A stretch of 6,157 bases of DNA. Source: Pseudomonadota bacterium. Its GTDB lineage: Bacteria > Pseudomonadota > Gammaproteobacteria > Burkholderiales > SG8-39. The DNA lies in the NCBI GenBank assembly GCA_021848555.1, contig JAJZUN010000185.1:1-6157 (forward strand), given 5' to 3'. The notes under the pieces are model-generated. The model worked only from the letters and a program-made list of their open reading frames with translations. It did no database searches and was not told the origin of the DNA. Position 1 is the stretch's first letter, and every line of letters starts with the position of its first letter. Below are positions 1-6,000 of the stretch, one piece after another. The position numbers were made by a program, and so were the translations under genes.

Positions 1-1086
1 CGGCACGATCTGCAGGCGGCGGGCGCCGCGCTCTATTGCACGCAAGTCCCGCAGGTTCACGCGCCGGCGGTGGAGTCGAGCAGCTCCGGCTCCAGCGGAG
101 TACCGGTGGTCGTCAGACGCACGGCAGTCAGCCGGCTGATGTGGCAGGCGATGACCTTGCGCGAGCACTTGTGGCAGCGGCGCGATTTTCGCGGCAGGCT
201 CGCCGTGATTCGCGACGACTATCTTCAGAATGACCAGGCGGATTGGCCCACCTGGGGCCCCCCGGCAAGCGTGCTGTTCGAAACCGGATCGTCACATGCG
301 CTCACCGTCCGCGCCGGCGTTGCGCGGCAGTTCGAATGGCTGCAATCCGTCGACCCTGACTATCTGCTCGTCTACCCCAGCAATCTGGCCGAATTGCTCG
401 GCAAGTTCGAGGAGCGCGGCCTGAAACTGCCCCGCCTGCGCCAATTGCGAACCATCAACGAAACGCTGGCACCCCGCATACGCGACACTGCGCGCAGGGT
501 GCTCGGCGTGGATATCGCAGATACCTACAGTTCCGCGGAAGTCGGCGTGATCGCGCTGCAATGCCCCGACAGCGGGCTCTACCACATCATGGCGGAAAGC
601 CTGATGGTCGAAATCCTCGATGAGCAGGGGGCGGCGTGCGCGCCGGGGCAGGTAGGCCGCGTGGTGGTGACGGACCTGCACAATTTCGCCACACCGCTGA
701 TCCGCTACGACCTCGGCGACTACGCGGAAGCGGCGCAACCCTGTCCCTGCGGCCGCGGCCTGCCCGCGCTCAAGCGCATAGCGGGCCGCCGTCGCAATAT
801 GGTGCAACTGCCCGATGGACGCTCCTTGTGGCCGGGCATAGGTGGTCTGCGTTATCGCGACATAGCGCCGATTCGGCAGTTTCAGTTCATCCAGCGCGAG
901 CGCGAGTCGATCGAAGTGCGGCTGGTTTCCGATGCGCCTCTGGGCGCAGACCAGGAACGGCGTATCGGCGATCGCATTCGTCAAGCGCTGGATTTTCCGT
1001 TCAAACTCGATTTCACTTATTTTGCGGAACAGATTCCGCGTGGTCCGGGCGGCAAGTTCGAGGAATTCATCTGCGCGCTCGCGTAG
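1..1086 (+). CDS. Adenylate-forming enzyme, PaaK/CapK (phenylacetate-CoA ligase-like) family, C-terminal part
   Basis: The frame is open from base 1 to the TAG at 1084-1086, so the N-terminus lies outside the window; the GTG at 70 is internal, just before the nucleotide-binding loop. Seen, numbering visible codons from 1: a Ser/Gly-rich phosphate loop SSSSGSSGVPV (about 26-36, the A3 motif); YSSAEVG (176-182, A5-like); RYDLGD (235-240, the A7 motif whose Asp contacts ATP ribose in the family); CPCGR (248-252) followed by a GR hinge-like pair (262-263); and a terminal GGKFEEF with Lys352 where the family's C-terminal catalytic Lys is expected. Such enzymes activate a carboxylic acid as acyl-AMP, often passing it to CoA, in the cytoplasm. 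The substrate cannot be read from the sequence. The loop reads SGVP where PaaK has TGKP. The CxC plus GR layout favours PaaK/CapK or 'CoF synthetase' proteins over generic acyl-CoA synthetases. The next gene starts 185 nt downstream and looks unrelated. Confidence 0.85.
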   Translation, partial: RHDLQAAGAALYCTQVPQVHAPAVESSSSGSSGVPVVVRRTAVSRLMWQAMTLREHLWQRRDFRGRLAVIRDDYLQNDQADWPTWGPPASVLFETGSSHALTVRAGVARQFEWLQSVDPDYLLVYPSNLAELLGKFEERGLKLPRLRQLRTINETLAPRIRDTARRVLGVDIADTYSSAEVGVIALQCPDSGLYHIMAESLMVEILDEQGAACAPGQVGRVVVTDLHNFATPLIRYDLGDYAEAAQPCPCGRGLPALKRIAGRRRNMVQLPDGRSLWPGIGGLRYRDIAPIRQFQFIQRERESIEVRLVSDAPLGADQERRIGDRIRQALDFPFKLDFTYFAEQIPRGPGGKFEEFICALA

Positions 1087-1133
1087 CAGGAACATTCTTG
1101 CCAGGGACTACATTGGTCCGTCAAATCAACTAT

Positions 1134-1150
1134 CTGGAAAGAATTTCCAG
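1134..1150. other. Perfect inverted repeat, 7-bp arms, possible operator
   Basis: CTGGAAA, three spacer bases (GAA), then TTTCCAG: the arms are exact reverse complements. A 3-nt loop could also form as an RNA hairpin, but the stem is AT-containing and no T-tract follows, so a protein-binding site is at least as likely as a terminator. Confidence 0.3.
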
Positions 1151-1225
1151 GGTGTGAATTATTCCCAGGGATACCCGCGGAATTGCTAGGGTTTTGGCCA
1201 GACATTAGCTAGAATTAGCGGATCC

Positions 1226-1235
1226 GGGTTAACCC
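1226..1235. other. 10-bp perfect palindrome GGGTTAACCC
   Basis: Self-complementary decamer about 37 nt before the transporter start codon and just downstream of the TAGAAT -10-like hexamer, a position where an operator could act. Recognition by any particular regulator cannot be claimed from the sequence. Confidence 0.25.
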
Positions 1236-1271
1236 TGAACCATGTTCTAGGCCTGCACTGGAAAAAAGCAG

Positions 1272-2924
1272 ATGAAAAAAATAAGTTCAAGCTGCTTACT
1301 GTTTTTCTCTCTGGCGTTCCTGGCAGCCAGTCCCGGTCTGGCGCAGGACGACCGTTTCGACATCGTGCAGTTCAAGATCGTAGGCAACACGCTGCTGCCC
1401 GATGCCCAGGTGCAGGCCGCGGTGGCGCCGATGGCGGGCGCGAAGCGGGTCTACGGCGACATCCAGAAAGCGCTGGAGGCGCTGGAGCGCGCCTATCGCG
1501 CGGCAGGCTACAGCACGGTGCAGGTGTATGTGCCGGAACAGGAGTTGACCAGCGGCGTGGTCAGGCTCGAGGTCACCGAGGGCGTGATCGGCAAAGTCGT
1601 GATCAGCGGCAATAAGTTCTTCGACATTAACAACGTCAGGGCGAGCCTGCCGGCGCTGCAGGAGGGCCAGGCGCCCAACCTGCGGCAGATGTCGGAGGAC
1701 ATCCAGCTCGCCAACGAGAACCCGGCGAAACAACTCGAAGTGACGCTGGGGGTGAGCGAGCAAGAGGGCAAGGTCGATGCCAAGGTCATAGTCAGCGAAG
1801 AAGACCCGCAGCGCATCTTCGCCACCCTGGATTCCACCGGCACCGCGGCCACCGGCCGCGCACGCATGGGGGTGGCCTACCAGAACGCGAACCTGTTCAA
1901 CCGCGACCACACCCTGACCCTGGCCTATACCGGCTCGCCCGATGCGCCCGCAGGGGTGAAGGTGGACATCTTCAGTCTGGGCTATCGCATCCCCTTCTAC
2001 GGCCTGGGCGACAGCCTGGATTTCATCTGGGGCAAGTCCGGCGTGAACACCCCCAGCACCTCGCCCACCCTGGGCGGGGGCCTGGGCATCGTGGGCAAGG
2101 GCGACGTGTTCGGCCTGCGCTGGAACCATTACTTCGCCCGCCGCGGCGAATACTCGTCGAAACTGATTTTCGGCGCCGACTACAAATTCATCAATTCGAT
2201 CTGCACCGTGGCGGGCACTCCCTCGGGGGTCGATCCGCCGACCCCGGCGATCGCAAGCTGCGTGCCCTACACCACGCGCCCCTTGAGCCTGACCTACAGC
2301 GGCCAGCGGCTGAGCCCGGGCCGCATGTTCGACTACACCGTCGGCATCGCGCACAATCTGGCCATGGGCTCGCGCTACACCAACGTCGATGGCGCGGTCG
2401 ACCGCTACTCCTACCTCACCTCGGGCAACCGGACGACGCGCAACGACTTCAACATCCTGCGCGTGGGCGGGAGCTACCTCACCGCGTTCCCGGACGACTG
2501 GCAGCTGCGCTTCGCGGCAAACGGGCAGTACGCGGGCAACCCGCTGGTGGCGGCAGAGCAAATCGGCCTGGCCGGTTCGACCGCGGTGCGCGGCTTCAAC
2601 GAGCGCGCGGTCTCGGCCGACAGCGGCTATGTGGTGAATGCCGAGATCTACACGCCGGACCTGGCGAAGACGAGCGGCGCGCGCGGCAGCCTGCGTGCGC
2701 TCACCTTCGTGGATCTGGCACACGGCTACAACCACAACGTGCCCTCGGGTTCGCTCACCCCGGGTAGCGTCAACGTCGCCAGCGTGGGCGCCGGGCTGCG
2801 CTATTCGCAGGGCAAGGACTTCAGCCTGCGATTCGACCTGGCCGAAGTGATCGACAGCGGCCCGGTCGGGACCCGCGCGCGCGGCGAGTGGCGCGGGCAT
2901 TTGAACGTGATGATCGCGTTCTAG
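1272..2924 (+). CDS. TpsB outer-membrane transporter of a two-partner secretion system (FhaC/ShlB family)
   Basis: A 550-residue outer-membrane protein that exports the exoprotein encoded next to it. The ATG is chosen because it is followed at once by a Sec signal (KK, hydrophobic core, GLA|QDD with cleavage after about residue 24); upstream only GGA at 1260-1262 resembles a ribosome-binding site. Residues ~29-101 form a ShlB-type POTRA domain (FKIVGNTLL, then an EALERAYRAAGY helix) and ~104-175 a second one (VVISGNKFF). From ~185 onward, alternating strands with aromatic/Gly patterns make the barrel. VRGF at 439-442 is the conserved Omp85/TpsB lid-loop motif, and the chain ends in a terminal Phe (NVMIAF), usual for barrel-assembly recognition. 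Length fits FhaC/ShlB (roughly 550-590). POTRA1 begins only about four residues after the signal peptide, leaving no room for the FhaC N-terminal plug helix. The mature protein's only cysteines are C311 and C330. No terminator follows, and the exoprotein gene starts 117 nt on, so co-transcription is likely. Confidence 0.95.
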   Translation: MKKISSSCLLFFSLAFLAASPGLAQDDRFDIVQFKIVGNTLLPDAQVQAAVAPMAGAKRVYGDIQKALEALERAYRAAGYSTVQVYVPEQELTSGVVRLEVTEGVIGKVVISGNKFFDINNVRASLPALQEGQAPNLRQMSEDIQLANENPAKQLEVTLGVSEQEGKVDAKVIVSEEDPQRIFATLDSTGTAATGRARMGVAYQNANLFNRDHTLTLAYTGSPDAPAGVKVDIFSLGYRIPFYGLGDSLDFIWGKSGVNTPSTSPTLGGGLGIVGKGDVFGLRWNHYFARRGEYSSKLIFGADYKFINSICTVAGTPSGVDPPTPAIASCVPYTTRPLSLTYSGQRLSPGRMFDYTVGIAHNLAMGSRYTNVDGAVDRYSYLTSGNRTTRNDFNILRVGGSYLTAFPDDWQLRFAANGQYAGNPLVAAEQIGLAGSTAVRGFNERAVSADSGYVVNAEIYTPDLAKTSGARGSLRALTFVDLAHGYNHNVPSGSLTPGSVNVASVGAGLRYSQGKDFSLRFDLAEVIDSGPVGTRARGEWRGHLNVMIAF

Positions 2925-2956
2925 CGCATGAAGACCTTTCGCACGCATCGATTTTT

Positions 2957-2981
2957 GTCATGCCGGGCGCAGCGCGGAATC
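2957..2981. repeat. Probable copy of a dispersed short intergenic repeat (GTCATGCC...GGAATC type)
   Basis: The stretch begins GTCATGCCGGGCGC and ends GCGCGGAATC. Its imperfect arms CCGGGC and GCGCGG flank a GCA loop, with one mismatch. It resembles the widespread 'GTCATTCC...GGAATC' class of short intergenic palindromes. Translating it gives the SCRAQRGI peptide pattern typical of spurious proteins called over such elements. Only one copy is present in the window, so repetition is inferred from resemblance. In the transcribed gap it could stabilise the upstream mRNA or dampen downstream expression. Confidence 0.4.
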
Positions 2982-3005
2982 TGCTTCACCTGAATATCTG
3001 TATGA

Positions 3006-3021
3006 CGGCGTTTCTGCGCCG
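3006..3021 (+). other. Small hairpin in the leader of the exoprotein gene
   Basis: CGGCG, six-base loop TTTCTG, then CGCCG: a perfect 5-bp GC stem ending 20 nt before the exoprotein ATG. It is too short for a terminator and has no T-run. If it folds in the mRNA it leaves the ribosome-binding region (3031-3041) free. Confidence 0.25.
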
Positions 3022-3030
3022 CCAAACGAC

Positions 3031-3035
3031 GGGGG
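3031..3035 (+). promoter_or_regulatory. Weak ribosome-binding site for the exoprotein gene
   Basis: GGGGG with a 6-nt spacer before ATG 3042 is the only purine block at a suitable distance. It supports this start, which also places a basic KR pair and a hydrophobic signal core correctly after the initiator Met. Confidence 0.45.
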
Positions 3036-3041
3036 TACACC

Positions 3042-6000
3042 ATGCCCAATAGCACCACGACCCAATTCTCCGCCAGCAAGCGACTGCTCGTCGCCTCGAT
3101 CGCCGCCTGCTTCGCCTCGGCCCCGGCCTGGGCCAATCCCACCGGGCCCCAGGTGGTCTCGGGCGGCGCGAACTTCAATCAGGCGGGCAAGCTGCTGACG
3201 GTCAACAACACCAGCGGCGCGATCATCAACTGGAACACCTTCTCCATCGGCGCGGGCGAGACCACGCGCTTCAACCAGGCGTCCGCGGCGAGCAGCGTGC
3301 TCAACCGCGTGATCGCCAACGACCCCTCGGTGTTGCTGGGCACCTTGAGTTCCAACGGCAAAGTTTGGCTGGTCAATCCCGCAGGCATCATGGTGGGGCA
3401 GGGCGCGAAGATCGACGTCGCCGGCTTTATCGCGAGCACGCTCAACGTCGCGAATCAGGACTTTCTCGCCGGGCGCCTGAATTTCGGCGCAACGCCGAAC
3501 GCAGGCAGCATCCAGAACTACGGACAGATCGCCACCCCGAGCGGCGGCAGCGTGTTGCTGGTTGCGCCGAACATCGAGAACCACGGCATCATCAACGCGC
3601 CTAGCGGCGAGGTGATCCTCGCAGCCGGACAGACGGCGCAATTGATCGACACCGGTACGCCCGGCGTCAAGGTGGACATCACCGGCGCCGAAGGCAACGT
3701 CACCAACCTCGGCGAGATCGTGGCCGAGGCCGGGCGCATCGGCATGGCCGGTGTTCTGGTGAAGAACAGCGGCACGCTGAATGCCTCGAGTGTGGTCAAA
3801 GACGGCGGGCGCATCTTCCTCAAGGCGAGCCAGGATGCCTATGTCGATGGCGCGGGACGCATCGTCGCGACCGGCACCAAGGGCGGCGGGATCGAGGTGC
3901 TGGGGAATCGCGTTGCGGTGAAGGATCAGGCGCAGCTTGATGCTTCGGGCGATGCAAGGGGTGGGACGGTGCGCGTCGGTGGTGATTACCAGGGCAAGAA
4001 CCCGGACTTCCTGAACGCCAAGACCGCTTATATCGGCGCTCTAGCGTCGATCAAGGCCGACGCCACAATGGCTGGCGATGGCGGCAAGGTCATTGTTTGG
4101 TCCGATGAGGCGACGCGCGCCTACGGAAACATCAGCGCGCGCGGTGGCGCGATTTCAGGCCATGGTGGCTTGGTCGAGACCTCGGGCAAGCGTTCGCTAG
4201 ATGTTGCGGGGGCGCGCGTGGATACGCGCGCTAGCGACGGCAGCGCCGGAACCTGGCTGCTCGATCCCGCCGACATTACGATTGTCGGCGGCAGCGCCAC
4301 CGGTAGCCCCGCCTACGCGCCCACCGGGTCGTCTTCCAGCATCACCGACGGCGACATCAATGCAAGTCTGGCGACGAGCAACGTTTCGATCAGCACCAGT
4401 TCGGGCAGCGGCGGCAGCGGAAATATCACGGTTAACGGGTATGCGGATTTGTCCGCCGCTTATATCCATACGAGCGGCAGCGGCGCGCGTGCGCTGACGC
4501 TTACGGCGGACGGCAACATTGGCATACACGGCGGTTCGACCATAAATGGCACGGAGGCTGCACCGCTTACGTTGAACCTTTATGCCGGCGGCAACATCAC
4601 CCATGCGGGTTCCATTTCCACCTATGGCAGCGCCAATTTCCTATCCAAGGGAGCGATCAGCTTCGGCGATACCAGTTACTACGGATACCTGTATTCCTAT
4701 GGATCCCCCATAACCTTGGTTGCGAACTGGAATGGTTCGACCACGACTCCGGATGCCGGCGCCAGTGCTCAATGTGCCGGCAGTTTCTGCGGCATTAATG
4801 GACGAGGCTCCATCAGTAGCAATTACGACTACACTTCGGCCGTCAGTGCCGGCGCGGTAAGTGTGAAGGCGCCTGGCAATATCGACTTGACGAGCATCGC
4901 CATGTCTGCCCATGGCGGCTACGATCACAACTACGGCGGCAATGGTGGTGCCGGCGGTGCGGTAAGCATCACCTCGTCCAAGGGCAACCTGAGCACGGGT
5001 TCTGTCGATGCTGCCGGCGGCGATGCGTATTATTCGGGTACCCCCGGCACCAGTAGCGCGGTGAATGGCGGCACGGGTGGCGTAGGGGGCGCGGGCGGGA
5101 CGATCAGCCTGAGCGCGGCGGGCACGCTTACGCTGGGCGGAACGAGCAGCGTGGCCGGCGGCGGCGGTGGCAGTGGCGGTTCCGGGTACTACGACTACAG
5201 CCTGACCATCCCTGCCTACACCGGCGCGGGAGGGACGGGTGGTGCCGGCGGCAACGCGGGATCGATGAGTTTTGGCGGCGCTTCGCTGCTTCTGTCGGGC
5301 GCGACGCTGAACGCGAATGGCGGTTCGGGTGGATCAGGCGGGTATTACGGCACGTCCAGCGGCGGCACGGGGGCGAGCGGCGCCGCCAGCCCAATCACGC
5401 TTGCGACTGCGGGTGATATCAAACTGACCGGCTCCTATAACTATGTCGACGCAAGCGAGTTGAGTATGCGTGCCGGCAGGAGCATCACTTTCGGTGACGC
5501 CATCAGTGGCTACGGCGGGTACCTGTATTCTTACTATGGCGCACCGATCACGTTGATTGCGAACTGGAACGGTTCGAGCAGTGCGCCGGAGGTGGCGAGC
5601 GCTGCACAGTGCGGCACAGTCTTCTGCGGGATCAGCGGAACCGGCGCCATCAACAGCAGTTACTACAGCTATGCCAACGCCAATGCGGGCGCCGTGACCT
5701 TGAAAGCGCCCGGGGACATTGATTTGTCGAACATCGGCATCTCCGCCAACGGCTACTATTACTACTCTTCCGTCACGGGCGCGGTCGGTGGCACGGGCGG
5801 TGCGGTAAGCATCACCTCGACCCAGGGCAACCTGACCACGGGTTCGATCAATGCCAGTGGCGGCGGCGGCGGGTACGGCGCCGGTGGCAGCAGCGGCGCG
5901 GCGAATGGCGGAACGGGTGGCGCCGGGGGCGCGGGCGGCGTGGTCAGTCTGAGCGCGGCGGGCACGCTCACGCTGGCCGGGCCGATCTACGCGGACGGCG

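Larger units (their letters stand above)
1087..1271 (+). promoter_or_regulatory. Intergenic region carrying the presumed promoter of the two-partner secretion operon
   Basis: This 185-nt gap is more AT-rich than the flanking genes and encodes no plausible protein. Two weak sigma70-like arrangements are visible. One is TTGCCA (1098-1103), a 17-nt spacer, then TCAAAT (1121-1126). The other is a better -10-like TAGAAT (1210-1215) with no good -35 at the usual distance (TAGGGT at 1187-1192). The second would leave a short leader before the ATG at 1272. A -10 without a -35 would fit an activator-dependent promoter, and the repeated CCAGGG words upstream could be binding sites; that is inference. 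No GC stem followed by a T-run is seen, so the upstream gene has no obvious intrinsic terminator here. Confidence 0.35.

Noticed and set aside
70..1086. Starting the first gene at GTG 70
   Set aside because: The frame is open to base 1, and this start would sit directly at the phosphate loop, losing the N-terminal part every family member has. The gene is cut by the window edge.
292..1095. 267-codon - strand frame opposite the adenylate-forming enzyme
   Set aside because: A shadow of the sense gene: low-complexity Ala/Arg/Gln composition and no recognisable motif.
1134..1150. Intrinsic terminator for the adenylate-forming enzyme gene
   Set aside because: The inverted repeat is short, AT-containing and not followed by a T-run.
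1296..2948. 550-codon open frame on the - strand opposite the transporter gene
   Set aside because: It mirrors the transporter in a GC-rich region where antisense frames stay open by codon bias. The translation is Arg/His/Ala-rich with no domain pattern, while the + strand has signal peptide, POTRA and VRGF features.
2928..2993. 21-codon + strand frame starting 3 nt after the transporter stop
   Set aside because: Its sequence (SCRAQRGI) is the typical translation of a dispersed intergenic repeat rather than a real peptide, and no ribosome-binding site precedes it.
2958..3641. 227-codon - strand frame across the exoprotein start
   Set aside because: It overlaps the clear signal peptide and secretion domain on the + strand and has no domain of its own.
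5128..5971. Arg-rich and Pro-rich - strand frames opposite the Gly-rich repeats
   Set aside because: They are the reverse reading of GGC/GGT glycine codons, giving trivial Pro/Arg-rich peptides.
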